64,000 nt of DNA from Gnetum montanum (taxonomy: Eukaryota > Streptophyta > Gnetopsida > Gnetales > Gnetaceae), in assembly GCA_015680685.1 (NCBI GenBank), contig MNCI01026944.1, forward strand, positions 8,703 through 72,702, written 5' to 3'. Below the pieces are notes generated by a model. It had not been told where the DNA came from and searched no databases. It worked only from the letters and a program-made list of their open reading frames with translations. Positions 42,589 through 54,074 of the stretch are shown in pieces. Numbering within the stretch: position 1 is the stretch's first letter; the number at the start of each line of letters is the position of its first letter. A program made the translations under genes and the position numbers.

Positions 42589-43309
42589 GATGACAATTTG
42601 AGGATATGAAATAGTGTAGGGATGTGAAATTACTGTACTGAGTGCAGTGTAAACCTATGTGATAACATACAGCATATACACTTCAATGTCCAGCGTATAA
42701 AGATAGCGTAGAAAATGTATAGGTATGGGCATATAGGGTCGGCGTAGATGAGTCTACGACGTAAATTGGATAGCGTATACGCTAGGCAGCGTATATAGCA
42801 TCAGCGTGTAGCGTAATCAGGGTTACAGCGTATAGAGTGTAGCGTATATAGATAGCATAAATGAATTGATGGCGTAAAATGTTCAGCATAAACTTAGCGA
42901 TGACATATACAGCGTGGATGGAGTCTTATGTGCAGCGTAGACAAGGTCTACAACGTAAAGTGGGCAGCGTGTGTTAGCAGCGTAAACTAAGTGGTGTGTG
43001 TGCAGTGTAGACAAAGTCTACAGCATAAATCATGTAACGTATATGTGGCAGTGTAGATGCTGGGAGTTTTGTAGATAGAGTCAGCGTATGGTTGACAGCG
43101 TAGACAGTGGGAGACTTGCAAATGGTAGGGTTTGAACAGAGTAGTGTAGATGCTAAGCAGCATAGATGCTGGATAGTTTGCCGACTGGGTTCTAAACTAA
43201 GTAGCATAAACGTTGGGAGGTTTTCAGGAGGAATCAGTGTATGGTCAGCAGTGTAAACACCCAACAGCGTAAACGTTGGGAAGCTTGCATGTAAGGTTTT
43301 AGGGAGAGA
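42589..43309 (-). repeat. Leader of element A, filled with GCGTA-type repeats
   Basis: Non-coding. It contains dozens of AGCGTA/ACGCT half-sites and a few GCGTATACGC palindromes (for example near 42775), plus GTAGACAAAGTCTACAGCGT units. It is the same motif as in the A U3 and in intron 1 of the antisense gene. Confidence 0.75.
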
Positions 43310-43326
43310 CCCTCCTTCTAGCACCA
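43310..43326 (-). other. Primer-binding site of element A
   Basis: CCCTCCTTCTAGCACCA on the plus strand ends in the CCA expected of a tRNA 3' end. Its complement starts TGGTGC. It is separated by five bases from the LTR. Confidence 0.65.
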
Positions 43327-43331
43327 ATTTC

Positions 43332-44494
43332 TATACCGTCTGAAATTGTCGGTCTCCGGCTGGAAGGAAACAGAAACCGGGGGATCACAGGACACACACA
43401 GAAGACCCTACCTTCACTTGAGGGTGAGCTAGAATGAATGAAGGTAGAGTACCTTGGATGGTCCGCATGCGGATCAAGCAAGAATTTCCCCAAATGTACA
43501 CCGAGGTGCTATACGGTAGGTTATACGTGAACAGCGTAATAGGCGAAAAATAGAGCGTAAACAGCATAACTGATGCAAACGGAGCGTAAATGTAAAAGAA
43601 CGTAAACACATGCAACGATTAATGCAAACTGTAACAAATAGTAGGAAGAAAATGTAGCAATGGCATTTCAAAATAAGAGTACAATGCACCGGTCTAACGT
43701 AGTTGTGGGTCGACACAAGGCAGAAGAAAAGCCCCGGTGGATGCAAGGATGATTGTGAGCTGGTTTACATTGTAGGCACAGCGTAGAGGCTATATGCTTA
43801 GCATACAGGGTTGTCCAGCATACAAGGTTTTCTACTCTGGTTCTTAGCGTCTCTACTCTCTAGTTTTCTCTGGAATTTGCCAACCGACCTGGGTCTCATC
43901 AAAAAATTAGGCTTTTATACATGTTTTGGCATTAGACTCAGGTTGGGGGACATGTGGCGCATTGACCAGGTACAAAAGCATAAAATTTATAAGTGTAAAA
44001 CATGTTATATTTGTTGAGCGTATACGCTGAACGTATACGCTGTATCAGGTGGGCATAGACTCTAGGCGTATACACTGGGCGTATACATTGGACATGCTAG
44101 GCGTATACGCTGGGCGTATACGTTGTGGATGTTGGGCATATACGTTGGGCGTATACGCTGATGGTTGTTGGGTTGTACCAAGTCTTGTTCTGTAGTGTTT
44201 TTTCCATGTCGTCTTCAGGGATTGCATGTTGGGCGTATACATCAGTTGTACGTACTAGGCATCTACGCTGGACATCTACGCTGGGCGTATATGCTGGATG
44301 CATATGCTGAGAATGTCAGGTGTATACACTATGGATGTGAACTTGAGCGTATACATTGAGACTGCACACTTGGTGAAAATTAGGTATTGTTGATTTGCCA
44401 TGTTTGACACTAGATGTAGCCGTGGTCATTTGTGGGTCCCAAGGACCTACTTCTTGTTGGAGAAGTACTAAGCTCGAAATTTTGTGATGTTTCA
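43332..44494 (-). repeat. 5' LTR of element A (1163 bp)
   Basis: The plus strand begins TATACCGTCTG (TG has become TA) and ends GTGATGTTTCA, next to the ATACA duplication. TATA box TATAAAAG at 43912-43919 (minus). Upstream of it in U3 (43990-44370) are about a dozen GCGTATACGC palindromes or near-palindromes. Confidence 0.93.
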
Positions 44495-45678
44495 ATACAC
44501 ATATAGAACATCATTATGCATAGAATATTATTAGGTAATTAATAGTATATCAAAAAATAAAAACATAAAAATAATAATATATACATGAAAGTAACTAAGA
44601 CATCTAAGAAGCTACACATACTAACCTACAGCATCTACTTGCAAGCTTTTAAGCTTGATGTAGATCCTTTTGCTACTTGGTTTCTTGATCTTAGGGGTAG
44701 CTTCCTCTTGAGGATGTGGCCTCTTAATCTTGGCCCTAGATGGCCCCACTATCTCTACTATGTAGTGATCAACCATTCTCATGTTCCTAGTGTTGACTAG
44801 AGGACCCTTGCCTATACTATCACATGAATAATGCAAATGCCCCTTGGGACCCTTAATCATTATTAATAATGACTCATAGATTTCCTTTCAGGGGTCTTAC
44901 ATGCATGTGGTTGAGAACATATGCTTGATCCATGGCTTGGATAGCTACTCATAGTCTTGCATCACCCATCATCTCACATGATCAAAAGCTCTGTGAATTT
45001 TCATAGGTATCCTGTGAAGAATGTGAAATGGACATGAGACCTCACCTAAAGGTGGAGTCAAAGCCTAGAAATTTCTACATGTAGGCTAGTGCCTATGTAC
45101 ATGGCCTTGTTGAACCTCATACCCTCTAGAAACACCTCCTTTATCATACATGCCTATTCCACCCCTAGGATCCTTCCTTAAAAGAACAACTTCAAAAAGG
45201 TCTGAGGGTAGAATAGAGGGTAGAGCTCTTACACATCTTTGATTGTTATGCCTTTCTGAGATCAAGTGGCCTTTAACCAGTCATCAATCTTCTTTTCTTG
45301 GTCTACCTTCTTAATGACCTTATCAGCAATCATTGAGCCGATTGTAGGAATGCCAAAGAGGTTAGCAAAGGAGGCCTCACTAAGCTCCAACACTATCATC
45401 ACATAGCACACCCAAGTAAAAAAATACCTGATGTCCCTACTAAAGGAGTTAATGATGGTAATAATTTTAGCCATTGGGATGCTTAGGCTAAGGTTCAAGA
45501 ATAGGTCCATTAACCCAGCATGCATGAGCCAAGCTATCAGTGAATCTGGTACTCTATGGCATAGCCACTGTTGTGCACCTTTCACATCCCTATATTTCAT
45601 GAAAAGGGTGGCCTTTGTACAACCTATGGTGACTACTATGACCTTAGCCAAGATAACCATTACTACAACACAAAGCAA
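44495..45678 (-). pseudogene. Antisense gene of element G, exon 4
   Basis: The minus strand from about 45660 reads MKYRDVKGAQQWLCHRVPDS (M at 45600), LSEASFANLFGIP and KIDDWLKAT, then decays. It recovers at 44860 with HYSCDSIGKGPLVNTRNMRM and RAKIKRPHPQEEATPKIKKP, ending at a GT donor after 44626. Every block aligns with exon 4 of A in order. The remaining 44495-44625 is intron, into which A inserted. Several stops and frame changes make it a pseudogene. Confidence 0.7.
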
Positions 45679-45963
45679 AACAATGTTAGCATCACATAAA
45701 TAAGGCTAATTGAAAGGTGCACATGCAAGCACATGAGCCAAAATGTGGATATGTACTGTAGCCCACTCCTCATCCAACTAACCTTGGGTCCTACATCACT
45801 ATTATGCCTTCAAGTATTAGGAAATGTAGGCCTCTAGATCATGCTGCACCTGCTCAATCACAGCTACCTAAACACTTATGCATGATGAGAATACATCCAA
45901 GGTAGTGTGGGTTAACTCTAGAGTATCCACTTCATCATGAAAGCCCTCCTCATCAACTCTAAA
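45679..45963 (-). pseudogene. Antisense gene of element G, exon 3 and intron 3
   Basis: From an AG acceptor the exon starts at 45964-45963 and reads DEEGFHDEVDTLELTHTTLD, matching exon 3 of A (DRLALAHTTLEAF). Beyond about 45780 I see only intron-like sequence until exon 4. Confidence 0.5.
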
Positions 45964-46043
45964 CCTAGCATTAAACATAAGTTATTAGTAATTTAACACA
46001 AGAAATTAGCATAAAACACTATGAGAGCCATAAAGGCAATTAC

Positions 46044-46491
46044 CCTTCAGTGTAGTAGATAGTTCCAGGTGGTTTTGGATCAAGGTATGCACCCATGAGA
46101 TAAAAAGGGTGTTTCTCTTACTATAACAAGCAGACCCATCATTCGTGAGACCCTAGATAACTATTGAACTTTCCTAGGATCTCTACATGAGCCTCCTACC
46201 CCATCAACATTTTTAGTGGGTTCATCTAAGATGGACTTCAAGATGTTCTAGTTAGCCCTGGGTAATAACATCTCAATGATGGAACTAGTAGCCTCCACCA
46301 ACAAGTGTGACCACATGATCACATTGAATTATGGCAATACATATTCTAGGAATTCCTAAGCTCTTGTCTAAAACCACACTACATGATGATCCACTTGCAT
46401 ATCTAGCATAGGCATGTTGGGGATAGGTTCACTTATGCAACATAGGATGCCCATGAGCTCATCCATTATCAAAAAGGGCTTCAGTAGCACC
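46044..46491 (-). pseudogene. Antisense gene of element G, exon 2: FCP1/NIF-like domain
   Basis: The minus strand begins after CTGCAG and ends before GT at 46043, giving 448 nt against 449 in A. It reads PFLIMDELMGIL, then HHVVWF and FNVIMWSHLLVEATSSIIEM, then NTLFISWVHTLIQNHLELST. These line up with the A exon and with the FCP1/NLI-interacting-factor motifs. The catalytic Asp position is again Glu (DELMG versus VELVG). Stops are TAG where A has Arg or Gln. Confidence 0.7.
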
Positions 46492-47860
46492 CTGCAGTTA
46501 ACAAGAAATAGGTAAAGCATTAGTATACATGCATAGATGCAAGATTCTGATATACATATTACAAATTATTAACATAAATTAATGAATAGGAAATTTTGAT
46601 AATAGACCCTAGGGCCTCATGGGTGTAGGATGTCACTTAACTCGTTTGATGCACTAGCACTCACTAGGGTATAACACATTTTTATAAGTTTAGCACTACA
46701 TTTTAGAAGTTTAACACCATGCATTGTTAAAAAAATTTTTACTAACTATAGAGTACCACAATGGAGAGTATAGTCTTAAAAATGGCAAAATTTTCACTAA
46801 TTCTAGACTACCTCAATGGAGAGCATAGTCCCAAAAATAGCAAAATTTTCACTAACTCTATACTACCTTAGTGGAGAGCATAGTCCCAAAAAGGGAGGCA
46901 TTTTGGCAAATACTTGGCACATACTACAACCTTTAAAAGGTAGGAATTTTAGCAAACACTTAGTGCACTATGCTCTCAATGCATAGAGAGCATAGTCCAC
47001 AATTGTGGAGAGAATAGTCTCCCCATGGTGTCGTGTCTATCATGCCCAACTAGGCCCAATTGTACCTCTTTGCCACCATTGTAGACTACACCCCCTCACT
47101 ACTCCCAAACAATGAAAAATTCAAAAAGCAAATGCACAAACCCCTTTACTGATCATAGCCATAGCCCCTATGGCTACGCTATGGGGTGCAATGGCAACCA
47201 TGGCTCTTATGGCCACATTGCAGTGTGCAATGTATGAGGCCTTGAGCCCTACATCCAAGAAAAAAATAAATAAAATATATATATATATAAACGCATCAAG
47301 AAACCTCTCCCTAGTAGTGTAGAAACCCTTGAAGCTATGCTATGGTGCATGATGTGCAGTGCCAAAACATGCATGCGCACCAAAACCCCCCATTGTGGAA
47401 AATCCCAATTCTAGCATCGATGGTGATCTTTAAAACCCATGCATCCCTCAAAATCTACACAGCCCCCCAAACCCCAAAATCCTAAGCCCTATAGCCCTAA
47501 GCCTTTCACTACACAAAATAAAAAGAATAAAAAATAGAAGACAATCATGCACCCTTCCTACAGCCACAAAAAATGCAAAAACACTATTGTTGTCATGGCC
47601 ACGCTATGGTGTTCAATGGTGATCATAGCCCTTGTAGCTACGCCATGTAGTGCATGCATAAAGCTCAAAATCCATGCAGCCACAAATTCCCAAAGCCTGC
47701 ACACATGAATAGAAAAATCAATGTAAGGGGAAGAGCATAGTTGGTGTACCTAGTTGACATAGATAACTTCCTTTCCTTCAGCTATGCCTATGGAAAGTGG
47801 GTTAGTGCCCTCTCCAACTTAGCAATGTTCACCAACCCTAAGTGAGTTTGTGTGTTTTGA
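46492..47860 (-). repeat. Probable intron 1 and 5' end of the antisense gene of element G
   Basis: 46730-47000 contains about five diverged copies of a unit with GGAGAGCATAGTC. 47130-47650 has GCTACGCTATGG-type motifs. The GGAGAGCATAGTC motif recurs in the G LTR U3 (52380-52960). A possible exon 1 (ATGATG near 47858, ending before GTAC near 47748) parallels A but is not secure. TATATAG on the minus strand at 47981-47990 could be the promoter. Confidence 0.5.
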
Positions 47861-48350
47861 TGCATCATCTTCCCTAGTACTATGCTCTCCACTAATGGTG
47901 AAGGTAGAAGCAATAGCAAGACTATGCTCCCAACATTATGGTGAAATGGAAAAAATGATAAGTTACCATGGTGAAACCACACCTATATACCCTCATAAGG
48001 TCATTTAATAACCCAAAAACCTAATCCTATGCTTGTCACCAAATGCATAGAGGAGAGCATAGTCAACCATATTAAGCCCAAAATGATAGTTTTTCACTAC
48101 CCTACTAATGCACAAGTTAACTCCACATCCCAAGCATGACTAGCCATCTCTAGAATTCTTGTTTTGCTAAGATCTAAAACTAGCATGTCCATGGCCTATC
48201 GAGGCCTAAAACTAGCACAAACATGTTTACCTTTTATAGTAATTTACACCCATAATTAGGTAAATTTTATTTGATTACTTTTTCTTATTCATGCATGATT
48301 AACTTTTTCAAACAGGTGCCACTTGACATTTTTCTAATTTACTTTTGTAG
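47861..48350 (+). other. Spacer before pol of element G with possible intron acceptor
   Basis: Non-coding. It contains two units GGCCTATCGAGGCCTAAAAC and GATCTAAAACTAGC (48165-48225) of the AAACTA repeat class, then a T-rich stretch ending ACTTTTGTAG at 48350, immediately before pol coding sequence resumes. This fits the 3' end of an Ogre-type intron between protease and RT. The matching donor would lie beyond A. Confidence 0.55.
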
Positions 48351-49500
48351 GAACAAGACATGGCTATGCAAAAGTAGATCATCTCACCTTTGGTTCTCAT
48401 GGGTCCTCAAGGCAATATTAAGTGATGCATTGACTTTCATTGCCTAGACCATGAGCCTAAAACCTACACTAAGTACATAACATCCATAGAAGCACAACTA
48501 GACTAGCCCAACGATCGAGTTAAGGCTCTTTATCTAGAGGCAGCGAATGTCATAGAGGATCCCCTTGTCAAGATTCGTATGGCAACATATGATGGCAAGG
48601 TGATAATGCTAAAACTAAGCTTCTCACTAGAACCACAATATGCTTAGGAAATTGCTAAAGTACTTAATGATAATATCAAACCATTTGCATGGTAATACGA
48701 GGACATGCCAAGCCTAGATCTATGACTAGTCCAACACAACATCATCCTTGATCATTACATCAAATCAATTAAATAAAAAGTGGGCAATGTTAGACCTAAG
48801 GTGGCATCGGTAGTCCATATTGAGATCACCAAGCTTTACAAAGATAGTTTCATCCAAGCTATTTACTATGTAGTCTAGGTTTGCAACATCATAGTTCTGC
48901 CTCAGAAAAATAGATGTGCATTTACATAGACTTCTAGGACCTAAACAAGGCAACCATCAAAGATGAATTTCCATTGTTTAGTATCGATCAACTGATCAAT
49001 ACCACCATTGGACACTTCTTGTTGTTCTTCATGGATGGCTTCTCAATCTATAACCTGATTAGGATAAACCCTAAGCACTTGCTTAGTACATCCTTCATGA
49101 CCCCCTAGGGTACGTTTTACTACACAATGATGTCTTTTGAACTAAAGAATGTAGGAGAAACATACCAACAAGTAATGACCTACATTTCTAGTGACTACAT
49201 GATAATTTTTCTCAATGACTATATAGATGATATAGTAGTTAACTCCAAAGTGATCTACAACCATGCAAATGCCTTAGACTTAGTGCTTAAACATTTTCTA
49301 AAACATGAGCCTAGGGTAAACCCTAAGAAGTGTGCTTTTGGCATTAAAATGGGTAGGATTCTTAAATTTTTAGTATTTAAAGTAGGTATACACATAGATC
49401 CTAAGAAGGTTAAGGCCATAACCAACTTAGCACCACTAGCTAACCTTAGGGATGTATGAGGGTTGCAAGGAAGAATACAAATGATACACAAGTTTACTAC
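48351..49500 (+). pseudogene. Reverse transcriptase of element G
   Basis: The pre-RT part reads EAANVIEDPL and IKPFAW, a stop, YEDMPSLDL. RT follows with stops and at least one frameshift near 48900. The best open piece (49127-49459) has ELKNVGETYQQVMTYISSDY, active site YIDD at 49220-49231 and VNPKKCAFGIKMGRILKFLV. It aligns with A from 22077 to 20860. Confidence 0.88.
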
Positions 49501-50735
49501 CTAGTTAACCGAAAAGCTACAAGAAATGCAACATTTGCTCAATGAAAGGAGCTCGCTTTGAGTGGATAGCTCAATGCCAACAAGCATTCAACAACATTAA
49601 GCAAGAGCTAGCCCAACTACCTATGGTGTACCCTACACAAAGAGATAAGCCTATTTACATCTACCTTGCTACTTCTGACATGACCATCAATTCTTTGCTT
49701 TTCCAAAAGTGAGATGATGGCATAGAAGTCCTAGTCTACTACCTAAGCCATGCATTAGTAGCCCATGAAATGAGATACAACAACATGGAAGAGTATTTCC
49801 TTACCCTAGTCTTCTCACTAAAGAAGTGAAGGCATTACCTCTTCCATAGGCAAGTTAACATCATTTACAAAAACAACATACTATAAGCTATAACAATGAA
49901 TATATATAAAAATAGTTGCATTGCATGGTGGAAACCAATAACAATAGATTTTTACCTAAATTATGTCATGCAAGCCTCAATGACAAGTCAATATATAGTC
50001 ACACAACTCACAGCATCACCAATAAATGACCAAGCTACTATAGACCCTATGTTCCCAAAAGAGCATGTTGGTAGTATTAGGTAAGTGCCTAAAAACTATG
50101 AAGCAATCTGCATTTTGATGGAGCTTCAACCTCTTAAGGGGGTAGTGCCACTAATATTATCATGTTTCCCTATAGGAAAATATAACCCTTTGCATATCAT
50201 TTCATGTTTCCTTGCACCAACAACATGGAGGAGTATGAAGGTCTCCTCCGAGGCATCCTTGCAGTATGTGACCTAGGGATCCAACACATAGTGATTCGAG
50301 GTGAGTCATAACCAATGGTTAATAAGGTAGTAAAGGTTTATGCCTATAAAGCACAACATTTATAGACTTACTATGATCTAGCAAACCACCTAATCCAACA
50401 CTTTGAAATTACTGATGTCCAACATGCAACATGTTCCTTGGAGCGAAAATGCCATTATTTACACACTTGCAACCTTAGCCCTTAGCATAGCACCTAGCAT
50501 GTTTAACATGTTGGCCACCTCAATGATGGATTGCACTACACCTATCATGCAAACCATCGAAGATGCATCGATGGCCATAGTTAGTACCACCCATGCAAAA
50601 GAGTGGTATGACTATATCAAGGCATACCTCCTAGAAGGTGAGCCTCTGCAAAACTTAACTGCTACTCAAAAGTATGTATTACATAATTTTTTATGGTCGT
50701 ATGTCATTAAGGGTGATAATATGTCATTAAGGTGA
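49501..50735 (+). pseudogene. Gypsy and archaeal-type RNase H of element G
   Basis: 49550-49890 reads FEWIAQCQQAFNNIKQELAQ, KPIYIYLATSDM and YYLSHALVAHEMRYNNMEEY (gypsy RNase H, with stops). 50000-50735 corresponds to the second RNase H: GGSATNII, CTNNMEEYEGLLRGILAV, HIVIRGES, then ENAIIYTLATLALSIAPSMF. Frames shift several times. The order matches A. Confidence 0.85.
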
Positions 50736-50884
50736 GTCAACTAGGAAGGGCGTTTCCTAGTTACTAAGGCCTATGACAATAGAACATTCAAGCTTGCTGA
50801 TCATAATGGAAATGAGCTTGCCAATCCAATGATCCATTCACACTCGAAGTTGTACTACATCTAGCACTACACATCAATGAAGCA
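50736..50884 (+). pseudogene. Integrase C-terminal remnant of element G
   Basis: Right after the second RNase H the sequence jumps to a part matching the C-terminal end of A integrase and beyond (KAYDNRTFKLADHNGNELAN versus YDNGAFKLANMEGHELANPT). The zinc-binding and DDE core regions are missing, an internal deletion of roughly 1 kb. Confidence 0.75.
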
Positions 50885-51250
50885 AGGTAAGCATTCATTT
50901 GCTATGATGTTAAACTAGCATAGTTTATCTACTATGATATTAAACTAGCATAGCTTGTTTGCTATGATGTTAAACTAGCATAAGTTATCCACTATGACAA
51001 TAAACTAGCATAAATGTCTACTATTACTATAAACTATCAGTCCACCATGACTTTAAACTAGTAGCGCACATGACTCTAAAGTGGCACAACACATTCACTA
51101 AGACATTAAACTTGCACAAAGCAATCTTCTAGAACTATAAACTAGCACAACATGGTTTTTCAAGACCTTAAAATAGGCCCAATAGTCTACTAGAATCTTA
51201 AACTAGTAAAGCCATGGTTTACCAAGACCTTAAATTGGGTTTGTGAACAA
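50885..51250 (+). repeat. Minisatellite with GCTATGATGTTAAACTAGC core in element G
   Basis: About 12 units of 25-35 bp sharing CTATGATGTTAAACTAGCAT or ACTATAAACTAGC, equivalent in position to 18140-18530 of A and 6300-6940 of D. Confidence 0.8.
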
Positions 51251-52273
51251 GCATTAATATCCTTTCCATGAAGCAAGCAAGCATACTATAGCTCTCTTTC
51301 TATATGAAGGGAGCAAGGAAAATATAGTTTTAAAATAAAGTACTTTTAATCTACACAACCTATATCACTAATGTGGCCTTCTACATTTTGTCATATGTAG
51401 TCTATTTGCATTTATATGTTGTGTGGTTTTCTTGTCTTCTCAGAGTTGTGTTTGCAAGACAAAGCCCTAAGAAGTCATGCAAATATGCATCTCATTGTAG
51501 TAGCAAGTCACTACATCACTCTGATGTGCATGATTGGACTAGCTAAGACTCTCAACAGTGCACATTCCCATTGTTCCATTATAGCCTACTCACATCTACT
51601 CCTACATCCCAATACCCTCTCATTCCATAAAACCTTTTTGACACTCATGTGCTACAACCACATGAAATCTTCTTCACATCCAATATCAAATTTCATCCTC
51701 CTAAGGTAGATGTAACATAATTCATCCTATGGGAAGCCTTTGTTAACTAGTCAAAGCCTAGGCAGATGTAACATAAGTCATCTTAGGGAGAAAACACTCG
51801 TCATATAGACATCATGTAGTTTCATCAATGATGAAGCAAAGCCCATCTAGTGATATGCAACTCACTTGATGGAAAGAATTTAACTTCATAGCAAGAATTT
51901 AGCAAAGTGAAAATCCCAAAGAAGGTTTACCATCATTAAGTAATCTAGTAGCAAAGTAGTTCCATTGTCGACCCAACCTTGAACATACACCTTAACTCTC
52001 TCACAAGCACTCTGATGAGAGGTCAACATTTTCAAGAGAAATACACTCTAATGTCATGGTCACCATTAACCATGATGCCCTTGCATGCTAACATCCCCTT
52101 TGCACCTTATCTCTTCTTTTTATCCCTAGCACACTACCTATGCCTTTTACTACTAGTTCTTACTGACAATCTAGCATGCCTTTATCCATAGCACTCTTGA
52201 TCATGGTGCAACAACATCTAATTAGGTATTAAAGAGTGATGTTGGTTCCAAGTCTACTATGATGTTTTTTTTT
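51251..52273 (+). other. 3' internal tail of element G
   Basis: Non-coding; collinear by short blocks with the F tail (12101-13450), for example GATGTAACATAA, TCATC and GGAGAAAACAC near 51770. I see no gene. Confidence 0.6.
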
Positions 52274-52325
52274 CTTTGTTGATGTCTCATGGACCACTCC
52301 TCTAGATGTCAACAAAAGGGGCCAA
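52274..52325 (+). other. Inverted repeat and polypurine tract of element G
   Basis: CTTTGTTGATG...GATGTCAACAAAAG forms an imperfect stem, then GGGGCCAA ends at 52325. This is the same arrangement as A, B and D. Confidence 0.7.
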
Positions 52326-54074
52326 TGAAACACCACTGATTCTAGAGTATGGCATCCCAACTACAAATTTTGACTAACTATTGATACTACTCTCTCTCTC
52401 ATAGATGGAAGCATAGTCAACCTCTAGTGGAAAACATAGTTAGCATGAAAGCCAATTTTTGCAAATTTTTTCTAACCGTTGAGACTACACTTGATCCCAG
52501 TAGGAAGTGTAGTCAACCTCTAGTGGAGGATGTAGTTAGCACAAAGGCCATTTTTCTTTGTAGTTTTCACTATGTGTTGAGACTATACTCAACCCCAAAT
52601 GGGAGCATAGTTAGTCTCTCATGGAAAGTATAGTTAGCCTCTCATAAAGAGCATAGTCAACATGAGGACTAGTTTTTATAATTTTTTTCTAAGTGCTAAG
52701 ACTATGCTCTTCCTTAGATGAGAGCGTAGTCAACCTCTCATAGAGAGTGTAGTCAGCACAAAGGCTAGGTATTGCAAATTTTTCTGAGTCTTGAGACCTT
52801 GCTCAACCCCAGTTAAGAGTGTAGTTAGCCTCTTGTAGAGAGCATAGTTAGTAGAAAGTAATTTTTTTGCAAATTTTTCTAAGTCCCAAGACTATAGTCT
52901 TCCCCAACCCAAAGCATAGTTAGCCTTCCATAGTCAAGTGTAGTAAGCTAGAATAGTCTCCAACAACCTTCACAACATAGCAATGACACTCAGCTTAGCT
53001 CCAAAATGTAGTAAACTTACCTTCAATGAACAAAATCAATAAAATATTTTCTTTTTGTATCCCTTTTCACCTCCAAAATTGTAACTACGCTTGACCCCAC
53101 ATGAGAGCATGGAGAGTGTAGTCCTGCAGAGTGTAGTCTCTAGATTGCATTTTTTAAGTGCCTTGCAATCTTCTTAGCACACACATGCAATTGGTAGCAT
53201 AGTCATGGTCTCATAGTCTCACAGAGTTCGACAGAGCACAGTAAAGCACAACACCACTAGCCTAGTGGAAGAGCATAGTTGGGTGAGAGCATAGTCCCAA
53301 CTATCCTCTCTACCACATGGTAGCCATCTTGCATTGTTTGCTAATACTAAACCTATAAATACTTGTGCCCTAAAAGTTTTCCAATTGCCAAATTGAAGGG
53401 TTGGCAAATATAAGGAGCACTTGGGAGAAGAACAAAAGAATTTTTGTGAACAAAGATGAGACAAATTTCTAGACCATCGTAGACCTCCACAGTCCAATAG
53501 AACACCATACCCAATGGTACACCATAGTAGCCAACCTGACAAATGCAAACACCTTAGCAAAATGCTAGTCTTCATAGCTAGAGACCTCAGAGATTATGAC
53601 TACACTATCCATTGCACCTATTGTACACTGTGTACCTTCTGACCCCTTTTAGTGTTAACTATGATTAACCCCATTTGGGATGATGTTTTGCATCTCTCCC
53701 TCTCTTTCTTTGCATTTTTCACACTTGCATTTTTCATTGTTTTACCTCATAACTACACCTAAAACTATGTTTGGATGATGGTCTACATGCATTGACACCA
53801 TCCACTTCGCTGAAAATCTTGACTAAACTTGATCCCACGAACACCAGTGACATCATTAGCACTGTAAACACTACCTACACACTTAACAAATTTTGCATCA
53901 GTACCACTACTAACTATGTTGCACCCCTATTGCATCTAGTAAGTTCTTGTTCAATTAGCCAAACCATTTAGGGCATCACATCTCTGGCTCTAATAGGCCC
54001 TTGCATAGATTTAAAGTTAGGTTATGTGCATGTGGACCTTGGTGTTCTAGCCACCAATGTTTTTAGTCACTACA
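52326..54074 (+). repeat. 3' LTR of element G (1749 bp)
   Basis: Begins TGAAACACCACTG and ends TTTTAGTCACTACA. TATAAATA at 53354-53361. The U3 (52380-52960) has about six copies of a ~110-bp unit with GGGAGCATAGT, CAACCTCTC and GAGAGTGTAGTCAGCA. The 5' partner is not in the window. Confidence 0.88.
53354..53361 (+). promoter_or_regulatory. TATA box in LTR of element G
   Basis: CCTATAAATACTTG on the plus strand, downstream of the U3 repeats, matching the LTR layout of D and F. Confidence 0.6.

Larger units (their letters stand above)
15972..44494 (-). mobile_element. Element A: Tat/Ogre-like Ty3/gypsy retrotransposon with an antisense gene
   Basis: A complete minus-strand element bounded by LTRs at 43332-44494 (5') and 15972-17091 (3') and flanked by the 5-bp target duplication ATACA (15967-15971 and 44495-44499). 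Removing nested B leaves about 17.8 kb. Order in its own sense: LTR, primer-binding site, repeat-rich leader, gag, protease, repeats, an antisense multi-exon gene, reverse transcriptase, two RNase H domains, integrase, repeats, polypurine tract, LTR. Dual RNase H and a long gap between protease and reverse transcriptase are Tat/Ogre traits. All coding parts carry stops, so this copy is inactive. Confidence 0.93.
44495..54074 (+). mobile_element. Element G: old Tat-like element with pol and antisense gene (right part)
   Basis: The plus-strand element into which A inserted; its left continuation is 15353-15971. Order: antisense gene (minus, about 47860 to 44626, then 15950 to 15490), spacer, pol (48351-50880), repeats (50885-51250), tail, polypurine tract (52308-52325) and 3' LTR (52326-54074). 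Gag and protease are not in the window. It is the most decayed element here, as expected for the outermost layer. Confidence 0.85.

Noticed and set aside
47788-47982. ORF on the minus strand as exon 1 of the G antisense gene from its ATG
   Set aside because: Its ATG overlaps the candidate TATA box; a downstream ATGATG near 47858 fits the A exon better, though neither is secure.
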